Assembly (NCBI GenBank): GCA_013001595.1
Contig: JABDMH010000056.1
Coordinates: 186,001-250,000 of the forward strand
Direction of reading: 5' to 3'
DNA: 64,000 nucleotides
Source of the DNA: Saprospiraceae bacterium
Lineage (GTDB): Bacteria; Bacteroidota; Bacteroidia; Chitinophagales; Saprospiraceae
The position numbers and the translations under genes are program-made. The notes under the pieces were generated by a model. It was not told the DNA's origin. It was given only the letters and a program-made list of their open reading frames with translations, and made no database searches. This document shows, in pieces, positions 18,151-26,571 of the stretch (its first letter is position 1; every line of letters begins with the position of its first letter).

Positions 18151-18765
18151 ATGAAAGTCCAATCCAAAAAATTAGAGGGCGTGGTAAATGCTTTTGCGAC
18201 CTTACCAGGTATTGGAAAGAAGAGTGCCCTGAGGATAGCCATTCATTTACTTGCTGATAACACGGACAAGAAAAGCATTTTTAAGGAGGCTGTTGAGGCT
18301 TTGGAAGGTGTAAGAAATTGTAGTTGTTGTTATAATTTGTCGGACGAGGAAATCTGCGCCATCTGCAAGGATCCGCGCCGAAATGCTTCCGTGGTCTGCG
18401 TCGTTGAGCACATACAAGATATTATGGCTATTGAGGAGACCGGACAATTTAATGGTCTGTATCACGTACTGGGAGGCGTCATATCTCCAATCGAGGGCAT
18501 TGGACCTGATGATCTCCATATAGAAAGCCTACTGTCTAGGGTAAAAAGAGGCAATGTACGTGAGATTATCATGGCCGTTAGCCCTACCATCGATGGCGAG
18601 ACCACGATCTACTATCTTTCTCAGAAGTTGGGAGAGTTGGATGTCTCGGTTTCGCAAATCGCTCGAGGAGTAGCATTTGGAGGTGAACTTCAATACACCG
18701 ATGAAATCACGCTAGGCAGATCTATTTTAGCTCGTATCCCATATGCAATAAATGGGAAATCCTAA
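18151..18765 (+). CDS. recR: Recombination mediator RecR
   Basis: RecR works with RecF/RecO to load RecA on gapped DNA. The 204-residue protein has the expected order: helix-hairpin-helix region (FATLPGIGKKSALRIA), a C4 zinc finger (Cys57-x2-Cys60 and Cys69-x2-Cys72), and a Toprim domain (VCVVEHIQDIMAIE...LGGVISPIEGIGPDDL). The C-terminal Walker-like segment contains VSQIARGVAFGGELQYTDEITLGRSI. Length and motifs are canonical. It appears to be the first gene of a three-gene unit, followed after 24 bp by a glycosyltransferase fusion and an overlapping M20 peptidase gene. Confidence 0.96.
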   Translation: MKVQSKKLEGVVNAFATLPGIGKKSALRIAIHLLADNTDKKSIFKEAVEALEGVRNCSCCYNLSDEEICAICKDPRRNASVVCVVEHIQDIMAIEETGQFNGLYHVLGGVISPIEGIGPDDLHIESLLSRVKRGNVREIIMAVSPTIDGETTIYYLSQKLGELDVSVSQIARGVAFGGELQYTDEITLGRSILARIPYAINGKS

Positions 18766-18789
18766 TGATTTGTCAAAGTATAAGATGAG

Positions 18790-20745
18790 GTGAAGCTCTC
18801 AATTATCATAGTCAACTACAATGTAAAGTATTTTCTCTTACAGCTCCTTGGATCCATATTTCAAAGTAGGACTTCGTTTCCATATGAAGTCATCATCGTG
18901 GACAATGCCTCCTCCGATGGATCAGCCCAACTTATTGCCCAACGCTATCCCGATTTGGTTTATATCGAAAATTCTGTCAATGTTGGTTTTTCAAAAGCGA
19001 ATAATCAAGGCATCGACATCGCTAAAGGTTCCTATATTCTATTGCTGAATCCAGACACCATTGTCCAGGAAGATACTTTGGAGGAATGTGTCTCTTTTAT
19101 GGATGCTCATCTGGAAGCTGGTGCCTTAGGATGTCGAATGATAGATGGGAGTGGTCATTTTCTTCCAGAATCCAAACGCGGATTCCCCAGTCCCAAAGTA
19201 GCTTTTTTCAAAGCTTTTGGACTGTCTTCATTGTTTCCTCGATCCAAGTTTTTTAATACCTACTATCTAGGTCATCTGCCTGAACATGATACCAATGAGA
19301 TTGATGTACTTACGGGAGCTTTTATGATGATAAGGAGATCGGTCATCAATGATATTGGTAATCTGGATGAACGCTTCTTTATGTATGGTGAGGATATTGA
19401 TCTTTCTTATCGAATAGTTCAAGGGGGGTACAAGATCTATTATCACCCAGCGACAACGATCATACATTTTAAGGGTGAAAGCACAAAGAAAGATACACTA
19501 CAATACATCCGAACTTTTTATGGAGCTATGAAAGGTTTTGCCCGTAAGCATTACTCCGGCCAGAAGGCATCTATACTGGGCTTGACGCTTAACATCGCTA
19601 TTTATTTTCGCGCTGGCCTTGCAGCAATCAGGACGGTCCTTGGACGTTTTGGGCTGCCAGTTATAGAATTTGTGTGTATTTCTATATCCCTCTGGATTTT
19701 CACCCAGCTTTGGGCGTTGATTTATTATCATGACATCAATTATTATCAAAGCGCATTGCTGACTGTGAATATCTCGATCTTTTCAGCGATCTACATCCTT
19801 TGCATTTACTTAATGGGGGCATATGATCGACTCTATTCTTGGTTAAGGCTATTGCGTGGCATAATTGCAGGTTGGATACTTACTGCAGCTTTCTATGGCT
19901 TGTTGAGTGCTACTATGCGGCCATCCAGAGTTCTGGTCATTGCCGCGGGTTTCCTTGCCTTAGCGACCGTGATGATGGTTCGAGTGCTGGTCTTTCGCTT
20001 GCGCAAAGGGAATTGGAAGATTTTTGCAGAACCACAGAATCGTTATATCATCGTGGGTGACCACAATGAGGGATCTAAAGTCACAGAGCTGGTGCAACTC
20101 AATCATCCTCGGTATCAATTTCAAGGATATGTGTCAAGCATTCAGGGATCGCTGGGTAGTCAAATTATCGGCCACATCTCGCAGTTAGATCAGATCTGTA
20201 GATTTTACAACGTCGAAGAAATCATCTTTTTGTCGAAATATGTGGATTCAACCGAAATTATGCGATGGATGACTAGGCTTGGACAGCAGTATCGATACAA
20301 AATGGCGCCAGATCGCTCAACAAGCATCATAGGAAGTAGGAGCAAAGATCTACCGGGAGAGCTTTATACGATGGATATTCACTACAATATTGACGATACC
20401 TTTCTCAAGAGAAATAAGCGCTTATTGGATATTGCTGTGGTATTCATGCTATTCATTCTGTCACCTTTCGCCATCTGGTGGATCAATAATAGATCCGGTT
20501 TCTTTCTCAATGCCATCTCTGTCGTTAGAGGTAGGAATTCTTGGGTATCTTATAGTGGTTCCAATCGTGAATTAAGTTTTCCAAGTTTGAGACCTGGAGT
20601 CCTTACCCCATTATCCATTAAGGCAGATGTGACCGTGACGGAATCCATGATGCATGATGCAGATTTTTACTATGCTAGGGACTATACGCCTTGGAAAGAT
20701 GTAATAATTATATTTTCGAAATTTTCTAAACTTGGAAACAGGTGA
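18790..20745 (+). CDS. GT2 glycosyltransferase fused to a phosphoglycosyl-transferase-like domain
   Basis: A 651-residue fusion with a GTG start. Residues 1-240 are a family 2 glycosyltransferase: SIIIVNYNVKYFLLQLLGSI, VIIVDNASSDGS, LLLNPDTIV (DxD-like), and FFMYGEDIDLSYR (catalytic ED). Residues about 270-400 contain several membrane segments. About 410-520 resembles the Rossmann-like CoA-binding domain of polyisoprenyl-phosphate sugar transferases. The C-terminus (about 535-651) retains the sugar-transferase landmarks NKRLLDIAVVFMLF, RPGVL and DFYYARDYTPWKDVIIIF. The middle of that last domain is shortened and the WQV/GR segment is lost, so its catalytic competence is doubtful. Likely role: surface polysaccharide or lipid-linked glycan synthesis. 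The TGA overlaps the next gene's GTG. Confidence 0.78.
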   Translation: MKLSIIIVNYNVKYFLLQLLGSIFQSRTSFPYEVIIVDNASSDGSAQLIAQRYPDLVYIENSVNVGFSKANNQGIDIAKGSYILLLNPDTIVQEDTLEECVSFMDAHLEAGALGCRMIDGSGHFLPESKRGFPSPKVAFFKAFGLSSLFPRSKFFNTYYLGHLPEHDTNEIDVLTGAFMMIRRSVINDIGNLDERFFMYGEDIDLSYRIVQGGYKIYYHPATTIIHFKGESTKKDTLQYIRTFYGAMKGFARKHYSGQKASILGLTLNIAIYFRAGLAAIRTVLGRFGLPVIEFVCISISLWIFTQLWALIYYHDINYYQSALLTVNISIFSAIYILCIYLMGAYDRLYSWLRLLRGIIAGWILTAAFYGLLSATMRPSRVLVIAAGFLALATVMMVRVLVFRLRKGNWKIFAEPQNRYIIVGDHNEGSKVTELVQLNHPRYQFQGYVSSIQGSLGSQIIGHISQLDQICRFYNVEEIIFLSKYVDSTEIMRWMTRLGQQYRYKMAPDRSTSIIGSRSKDLPGELYTMDIHYNIDDTFLKRNKRLLDIAVVFMLFILSPFAIWWINNRSGFFLNAISVVRGRNSWVSYSGSNRELSFPSLRPGVLTPLSIKADVTVTESMMHDADFYYARDYTPWKDVIIIFSKFSKLGNR

Positions 20746-21941
20746 TTACAAAAAAGATCAAAGCTCTAGCTGAAGACATCCACCAGGAGGTCATAGGTAT
20801 TCGTAGACATTTGCACCAACATCCCGAGCTTTCATATCATGAAGAAGAGACCGCTGATTATCTAGGAAACCTTCTACGGAATAAAGGGTTTTCCTTTGAG
20901 CCAAATATTGGTGGTCATGGCATAGTACTTACCATTGAAGGCAAGCAGAAAGGAAAGGGAGTCGTGGCGTTGCGAGGAGATATCGATGCACTACCTATTC
21001 AGGAGGAAAACCAAGTTTCGTATAGGTCTACACGTCCGGGAATCATGCATGCTTGCGGCCACGATGTACATACATCCTCGCTGCTGGGATCAACACTGAT
21101 CCTCAATAGTCTGCGTGATCACTTTGCAGGAACCGTTAGGATCATTTTTCAGCCAGCTGAAGAACGTTTGCCAGGCGGAGCTTCACTAATGATTAAGGAT
21201 GGAGTTTTAACGAATCCTACTCCAAGTGCCATCTTTGGCCAACATGTCCATCCCCCGCTTGAGGTGGGAAAGGTAGGTGTGAAAAGCGGTATGTACATGG
21301 CTTCAGCCGATGAATTGTTTCTTACAGTTACTGGTAAAGGTGGCCATGCTGCGTTGCCGCACGATGGTATAGACCCAATTGTCCTAACGGCAAACATCAT
21401 ACAATCATTACAGCAAGTTGTCAGTAGACACGGAGATCCTACTACACCAACTGTGGTAACTTTTGGCAAGATCGCCTCCGTTGGTGGTGCAACCAATGTC
21501 ATTCCTAGTGAAGTAAAGTTAGAAGGTACATTTCGCACTATGGACGAGGTATGGCGCGAGAAGGCCCATGCTTTGATGCAACACATGGTGGGGCAGGTTG
21601 CTTTAGCTCATGGAGGTAATGCGGAGCTTAGAATTGATAAGGGATATCCATATTTACTGAACAACGAAGACCTCACTGGTCGATTCAAGCAATATGCGAT
21701 TAATTACCTCGGAGCAGAACAGGTCGTGGATCTTCCCATCCGTATGACCGCAGAGGATTTTTCCTACTACTCGCATGAAATACCAGCCTGTTTTTATCGC
21801 TTGGGTGTACGAAATGAAGCCAGGGGTATAATATCTCCATTACATACACCTACATTCAACGTTGATGAGGATTGCCTGCAGTTGAGTACGGGTCTCATGG
21901 CCCATTGTGCTATTTCAGAACTAGAATCGTTGAATGCCTAA
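20742..21941 (+). CDS. M20-family amidohydrolase (N-acyl-L-amino-acid hydrolase type)
   Basis: A zinc-dependent M20D peptidase/aminoacylase homologue of 399 residues. Visible motifs: RRHLHQHPELSYHEEETA, GDIDALPI (metal Asp region), HACGHDVHTSSLLG, FQPAEERLPGGASLMI, and a C-terminal TAEDFSYYS. The small dimerisation lid domain is between about 180 and 300 (GKGGHAALPHDGIDPI). The start is GTG, overlapping the preceding stop by 4 bp, so it is translationally coupled to the glycosyltransferase. Substrate is unknown; family members deacylate amino acids or process peptides. Confidence 0.9.
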   Translation: MITKKIKALAEDIHQEVIGIRRHLHQHPELSYHEEETADYLGNLLRNKGFSFEPNIGGHGIVLTIEGKQKGKGVVALRGDIDALPIQEENQVSYRSTRPGIMHACGHDVHTSSLLGSTLILNSLRDHFAGTVRIIFQPAEERLPGGASLMIKDGVLTNPTPSAIFGQHVHPPLEVGKVGVKSGMYMASADELFLTVTGKGGHAALPHDGIDPIVLTANIIQSLQQVVSRHGDPTTPTVVTFGKIASVGGATNVIPSEVKLEGTFRTMDEVWREKAHALMQHMVGQVALAHGGNAELRIDKGYPYLLNNEDLTGRFKQYAINYLGAEQVVDLPIRMTAEDFSYYSHEIPACFYRLGVRNEARGIISPLHTPTFNVDEDCLQLSTGLMAHCAISELESLNA

Positions 21942-22356
21942 AAGTCCAAGCACTGCTTTGCTCAATCCTCACCTTACACCTGCAAAAGGAAGCTTGATCT
22001 CTATAGAGGTAGCTGAAGGGTGGGTTTTTTGGTAAAATTCTACCCGCCTGGACCAGGTTATTACGATAAATCGCATATCCTGAGAAGTTTGGCATGGATA
22101 TAGTAGGTAATAATATGTACCTGCCTTAACCCATTCGTGGCTCATCGGGTTCCACCTGCTGGCCAGCCTTCGTAAGAATACACATTGGTACGATTTTGTT
22201 TTAATACAAAATATTGATTATCAGCACAATATGCATTGTTAGTTAATTAATTTTTGTAATTCATTGACTGAATCGTTGCAATTATGAATGCAATTCTGTT
22301 ATTTTACACATACAAATAATTTATAATTTGTAAATCATTCTAAAACAAACAGTTCT
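21942..22356. other. 415-bp intergenic region, no gene seen
   Basis: No supported reading frame or tRNA. It holds weak inverted repeats (for example CCTGGaCCAGG near 22049) and becomes strongly AT-rich from about 22190. Just before the regulator gene a near-consensus promoter sequence (TATAATTTG, spacing off by one) lies at about 22322-22330. The sequence probably carries the regulator's promoter. Confidence 0.4.
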
Positions 22357-23637
22357 ATGGCTAAGATCTTGATAGTTGACGATGAGGCGTCTATCCGCAG
22401 AACTTTGCGTGACATCTTGGAGTATGAGAAATACGAAGTAGATGAGACCAAAGACGGTATGGAGGCACTGGTCAAACTAAAGAAAGAAAACTACGATGTG
22501 GTGATCATGGATATTAAGATGCCGAAAATGGACGGCATGGAGGCGTTGGAGCGCATTCAACTGATCGCTGCTGATACCCCTGTAATTATGATTAGCGGTC
22601 ATGCCAACATAGATTCGGCGGTAGAAGCGGTGAAAAAGGGTGCCTTCGATTTCATTTCCAAACCACCGGATTTAAACCGCATGCTCATTACCATTAGGAA
22701 TGCAATGGACAAATCTTCGTTGGTGACGGAGAAAAAAGTGTTGCAGCGAAGGGTGGCAAAATCCAAGACACAAGAGATGATCGGGGAGTCTGAAGCCATT
22801 AGCAAAATTAAAGAGACCATAGAACGTGTAGCACCAACGGAAGCTCGTGTACTTGTCACTGGTAAGAATGGTACCGGAAAAGAACTCGTAGCACGCTGGA
22901 TTCATGCCAAAAGCCCGAGATGTGAATACCCAATCATCGAGGTAAATTGTGCAGCAATACCGTCAGAACTTATTGAAAGTGAACTTTTCGGACATGAGAA
23001 AGGAGCATTTACATCGGCCGTAAAGCAACGTATAGGAAAATTTGAGCAGGCCAATGGTGGTACGCTGTTTCTGGATGAAATTGGTGATATGAGCCTTTCT
23101 GCCCAGGCCAAAGTATTAAGGGCACTGCAAGAAAACAGGATTACCCGGGTAGGTGGAGAAAAATCCATATCCGTCAATGTACGCGTAATTGCAGCCACGA
23201 ATAAGGATCTGCGCAAGGAAATTCGTGCCGGAAAATTTCGGGAAGATCTTTACCATAGGCTTGCTGTAATCATCGTCAATGTACCCACACTAAATGAACG
23301 AGCTGAAGATATTCCACTATTGATTGATCATTTCACACATATGATCTGCGAGGAATATGGGAGCCCCAGGAAGAAATTCAGTAAGGAGGCCATGTTGACA
23401 CTACAAGAGGTAGATTGGAGTGGAAATATCAGAGAATTGCGAAACGTGGTGGAAAGATTGATAATCCTGTCCAAGGACACGGTATCCAAAGTTGATGTAC
23501 TCAACTATGTGGTACCCAGTAGTAGAAAAGGCCAACTTCCATTCCCAAATATTTTTGAGAAATTTGAGAATGCTGATGAACTCACGGACTTCATCAATGA
23601 GGCATATTCCAAGTATAAATCTGAAGCCAAAATTTAG
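22357..23637 (+). CDS. NtrC-family response regulator (AAA+), GAFTSA variant, no C-terminal HTH
   Basis: A 426-residue two-domain regulator. The receiver domain has DD8-9 and the phospho-acceptor Asp52 (VVIMDIKMPKMDG). The AAA+ sigma-54-activator domain has Walker A GKNGTGKE (169-176), Walker B LFLDEIGD (Asp240-Glu241), and an arginine-finger region (FREDLYHRL). The sigma-54-contact loop, normally GAFTGA, is GAFTSA at 216-221. After the AAA+ lid (SGNIRELRNVVERL) only about 60 residues remain, with no Fis-type helix-turn-helix. It therefore may activate without specific DNA binding, or act by another route. A terminator follows. No partner kinase is adjacent. Confidence 0.9.
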   Translation: MAKILIVDDEASIRRTLRDILEYEKYEVDETKDGMEALVKLKKENYDVVIMDIKMPKMDGMEALERIQLIAADTPVIMISGHANIDSAVEAVKKGAFDFISKPPDLNRMLITIRNAMDKSSLVTEKKVLQRRVAKSKTQEMIGESEAISKIKETIERVAPTEARVLVTGKNGTGKELVARWIHAKSPRCEYPIIEVNCAAIPSELIESELFGHEKGAFTSAVKQRIGKFEQANGGTLFLDEIGDMSLSAQAKVLRALQENRITRVGGEKSISVNVRVIAATNKDLRKEIRAGKFREDLYHRLAVIIVNVPTLNERAEDIPLLIDHFTHMICEEYGSPRKKFSKEAMLTLQEVDWSGNIRELRNVVERLIILSKDTVSKVDVLNYVVPSSRKGQLPFPNIFEKFENADELTDFINEAYSKYKSEAKI

Positions 23638-23664
23638 TATTGGCGGTGTAAAAAATTAGAAAGA

Positions 23665-23697
23665 AGAGAATGGTGTCGATGGTGCCATTCTCTTTTC
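23665..23697 (+). terminator. Intrinsic terminator after the NtrC-like regulator
   Basis: A 9-bp perfect stem (23665-23673 with 23685-23693) with an 11-nt loop is followed by TTTTCTTATT-like sequence. It is located 28 bp after the stop codon. Confidence 0.7.
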
Positions 23698-23721
23698 TTA
23701 TTATCCGAATATTATAATAAT

Positions 23722-24441
23722 ATGGCTGCAAACTCAAAAAAGCACATGAGGGAGTGGACCCAGATGAAGGGCGAAAACTCATGGACTATGTTTAAAGTCT
23801 TAGCAGAGTTTGTTGAAGGCTTCGAAAGGTTAAACCGGATTGGTCCTTGTATAAGCATCTTCGGATCTGCAAGAACTAGGCCTAATCAACCCTATTATCA
23901 GATGGCAGTTGGCATAGCCAAGCGACTGACTGATGAAGGTTATGGAATCATAACCGGAGGTGGTCCCGGTATCATGGAGGCTGCAAACAAGGGGGCTTCC
24001 GAGGCAGGAGGAGTATCTGTAGGCGTCAATATTGATTTACCTGCGGAGCAGGGATACAATCAATTTATTGACCCAGATAAATTGCTCAACCATCGCTATT
24101 TCTTTGTACGTAAAGTGATGTTTGTAAAGTATGCTCAGGCCTTTGTAGTACTACCAGGTGGTTTTGGAACCTTGGATGAATTGTTTGAAGTGTTGACACT
24201 AATTCAAACTAATAAGATCACTCGGGTACCTATCATCCTATTAGGTTCGAAATTCTGGAGTGGACTGATTTCTTGGATTAAAACAGTGATGCTTGAACAG
24301 GAGCATAATATTAGTCCAAAAGACTTAGATTTATTTTATTTAACAGATGATCCAGAAGAAGTGATTCGCTACATCGATGATTTCTATAGCAAAGATCACC
24401 GAGGCGAATTAAAACCCAACTACGATATGGAAGATTGTTAA
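23722..24441 (+). CDS. LOG-family protein (nucleoside 5'-monophosphate phosphoribohydrolase-like)
   Basis: A 239-residue Rossmann-fold protein of the TIGR00730/LOG family. The two signature motifs are intact: GGGPGIMEAANKG (from residue 79) and PGGFGTLDE (145-153), which form the active site of cytokinin-riboside and AMP phosphoribohydrolases. The opening segment GPCISIFGSART is also typical. The bacterial function is probably hydrolysis of the N-glycosidic bond of nucleoside monophosphates. It stands alone between a terminator and a convergent gene. Confidence 0.9.
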   Translation: MAANSKKHMREWTQMKGENSWTMFKVLAEFVEGFERLNRIGPCISIFGSARTRPNQPYYQMAVGIAKRLTDEGYGIITGGGPGIMEAANKGASEAGGVSVGVNIDLPAEQGYNQFIDPDKLLNHRYFFVRKVMFVKYAQAFVVLPGGFGTLDELFEVLTLIQTNKITRVPIILLGSKFWSGLISWIKTVMLEQEHNISPKDLDLFYLTDDPEEVIRYIDDFYSKDHRGELKPNYDMEDC

Positions 24442-24468
24442 TCCGAGGGTTCCTAAATAATCTGGTAA

Positions 24469-25026
24469 TTATGGTCTTAATACCGTCAAACTACCTTTGC
24501 ACTTTCCTTTTTTACAACCCGGGTGTTCCAAGACGTAATAATAAACACCATTAAGTAGTTCTTCACCATCCTGGTCTGTCCCATCCCAACTAGAAATGGG
24601 TGTGCCCTCATTTTTAGTACTAAACTCTAATTTACCCCATCGGTTGAAAACAGTTAGATCAAACGTCCCATCTATATCTAAGGAAGGTGGCGGCACTATA
24701 TTATTGTTGACATCAATAAGAAAGTTGACATCATCTAACTCGGCAACGAAACAGCTGGGATCAAGGGGGTTACGTAAACAAATACAGACGCTGTCTTCAG
24801 GAGGACAAGGTTCGGATCGACTTACTGAGTGAAGAAATCCAAGTCCGATGAATGTAGTGCCTTCAGCAGCTGCTACTACGGGCTCTCCCAGAGCAATATG
24901 GATGGTCTGAAATCCATCAGTTTGTACATCTCCACCCGAAGAAATCAGGTAGGGTATCTGTTCCTCTTGCGCTGAGATTTGTCCCAAAATCAATAGCAAT
25001 ATAGCCAACAAATAGAATCGCTTCAT
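24469..25026 (-). CDS. Small T9SS cargo protein with type B C-terminal sorting domain
   Basis: A 185-residue secreted protein. Signal peptide (about 1-19, ending ISAQ) is followed by a short region of a type frequent in Bacteroidota exported proteins (SSGGDVQTDGFQTIHIALGEPV...GLGFLHSV). Then comes a Cys-rich linker (CPPEDSVCICLRNPLDPSC) and a type B (gliding-motility-associated) sorting domain at about 118-185: FDLTVFNRWGKLEF...SWDGTDQDGEELLNGVYYYVLEHPG...KGSLTVLR. The sorting domain should direct it through the T9SS to the surface. Last gene of a unit with the S74 protein (4 bp apart) and a PorP-like protein. Confidence 0.85.
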   Translation of the reverse strand: MKRFYLLAILLLILGQISAQEEQIPYLISSGGDVQTDGFQTIHIALGEPVVAAAEGTTFIGLGFLHSVSRSEPCPPEDSVCICLRNPLDPSCFVAELDDVNFLIDVNNNIVPPPSLDIDGTFDLTVFNRWGKLEFSTKNEGTPISSWDGTDQDGEELLNGVYYYVLEHPGCKKGKCKGSLTVLRP

Positions 25027-25030
25027 TTTA

Positions 25031-26530
25031 TTATTCAGTTTTCTCTTCCAAAGCTTCTACACGCTTCAATAAGTTTGCTATCGTCTCTTGTTGATTTTCA
25101 ATTATGGTCTGTTGTTCTTGAATGGCCTTAATGGCAAGCACAGAAAAACCAGCATAGTTGAGCCCCATTCGTTCATCAATTCGGCTGACCAATGCAGGAA
25201 ATTCTTCCTCTACATCTTGGGCGACAAATCCAATATCTTTCCTTTTTTCTGCATCATGTATATAATTGTAAGTTACCGGTCTGAGTGCTTTGATGCCCGT
25301 CAATACATTTGACAGGGATGATATATTCTCTTTGACTCGTCTATCTGAGAGTACAGAATATTGCCCTGTACTGCGAGAAAACTCTCCCAGTCGATTGAGG
25401 TTGTTACCATTAAAGTAGTACAGCGAGAGGTCCTGATCACCCGAGGCTCCCGTACTCATCCACCATGCTTGATTACTTTCATTATAGATGCCTATGCCGC
25501 CGCGATCTTGTTCATTTTGGGGCCCAATAAATCCAAGAATAATATTCGTACCTCCCGAAGGTCCAAATAACTCCATATAGCCAAACTCGCCCTGTGGGTC
25601 ATTAAAAGAACCATTGGCCTTTATTTCGGCAATTACATCATTGTCACTATCAAATACTTTTAGTTCTCCCTTCGAGCCATTGCTAGACATAGTAACCTGT
25701 CGGGTATTGCCATTGCCTACCGACAAATCTCCATCGACGTGCAAAGCGGTTTCGGGATCAGAAGTCCCAATGCCTACGTTGCCCGTATTGTAAAAGATAT
25801 CCTGGCCATTTTCAGACCAAAGAGAGGTGCCACCACCATCTCCAGTTGGTAAATTAACGGCGTCTTGTCCTGCTCCCGGAGGCACAATGCTAAGTGTCGT
25901 TCCATCGAGTTTGAGTTGTTGTAATTCGTTGGTGGGATCGGCATCATCATCAACACCACCATCACCTGTAGGTAAGGTCACCTCATTTCCATCAGATATA
26001 CTTAAGACACCATTATTAATGGCCAATGTTTGTAATTCATTAGTAGGATCAGCATCTGCATCGGTATTTCCCGTCGGAATGCTGATCTCGTTACCTCCGG
26101 AGATCTGCAACATCCCATCAACAAAAGAAAGCACTTGCAATTCGTTAGTCGAGTCGGCATCATCATCTTCAAACTGATCATTGACAACCTGCTCTGCAAC
26201 TAGGGCATACGGTACTGACAATAGCGGAGTGGTAAGCGCAATATCATTGACAAAAACTTCCAAGAATGCGCTGCCAGTTTGTAGGAGATCTAGCAGGTCA
26301 ACCCCTGACACCTCAACTTGGAACACTCCGGCAGAAGATGTAGTCACTACCGATTCGTGATCTAAGGCTGTTCCATCCAGTAGTATTTCTAAGGTTACCT
26401 CTTCATTAATTAATGGAATGCCATCTGCATCCTGAGCCAAACCCTGTACCATAAAGCTTTGTGGTACCTGGGCAATAGAAATTCCGCAGACAAATAGGAA
26501 TAGCAGCGATGCAAATACTCTTTGGACCAT
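25031..26530 (-). CDS. Tail-fibre-like surface protein with S74 intramolecular chaperone domain
   Basis: About 499 residues from the ATG at 26530, which begins a signal peptide (MVQRVFASLLFLFVCGISIAQ); an ATG at 26560 would add ten residues. The N-terminal part is a beta-rich domain found in Bacteroidota fibre-like proteins. Near residues 125-220 are three repeats around DADPTNELQ. Next comes a domain with NVGIGTSDPETALHVDG. The C-terminal S74 endosialidase-type chaperone (SDRRVKENISSL...VTYNYI...IGFVAQDVEEEFPALV) ends in a coiled coil (about 470-499). S74 domains drive trimerisation and cleave themselves off. No T9SS sorting domain of its own is seen. Confidence 0.85.
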   Translation of the reverse strand: MVQRVFASLLFLFVCGISIAQVPQSFMVQGLAQDADGIPLINEEVTLEILLDGTALDHESVVTTSSAGVFQVEVSGVDLLDLLQTGSAFLEVFVNDIALTTPLLSVPYALVAEQVVNDQFEDDDADSTNELQVLSFVDGMLQISGGNEISIPTGNTDADADPTNELQTLAINNGVLSISDGNEVTLPTGDGGVDDDADPTNELQQLKLDGTTLSIVPPGAGQDAVNLPTGDGGGTSLWSENGQDIFYNTGNVGIGTSDPETALHVDGDLSVGNGNTRQVTMSSNGSKGELKVFDSDNDVIAEIKANGSFNDPQGEFGYMELFGPSGGTNIILGFIGPQNEQDRGGIGIYNESNQAWWMSTGASGDQDLSLYYFNGNNLNRLGEFSRSTGQYSVLSDRRVKENISSLSNVLTGIKALRPVTYNYIHDAEKRKDIGFVAQDVEEEFPALVSRIDERMGLNYAGFSVLAIKAIQEQQTIIENQQETIANLLKRVEALEEKTE

Positions 26531-26571
26531 GTTGTGCTTAAATTCTTTATTAGTAGTCATTTTCTTTTTTT

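Noticed and set aside
22010-22120. Inverted repeats upstream of the NtrC-like gene considered as a tRNA or riboswitch
   Set aside because: Stems are short and no cloverleaf or known aptamer core could be drawn.
26030-26170. Short tandem repeats around DADPTNELQ considered as a CRISPR-like or mobile repeat
   Set aside because: They are in-frame coding repeats of the S74 fibre protein, with no spacer pattern.
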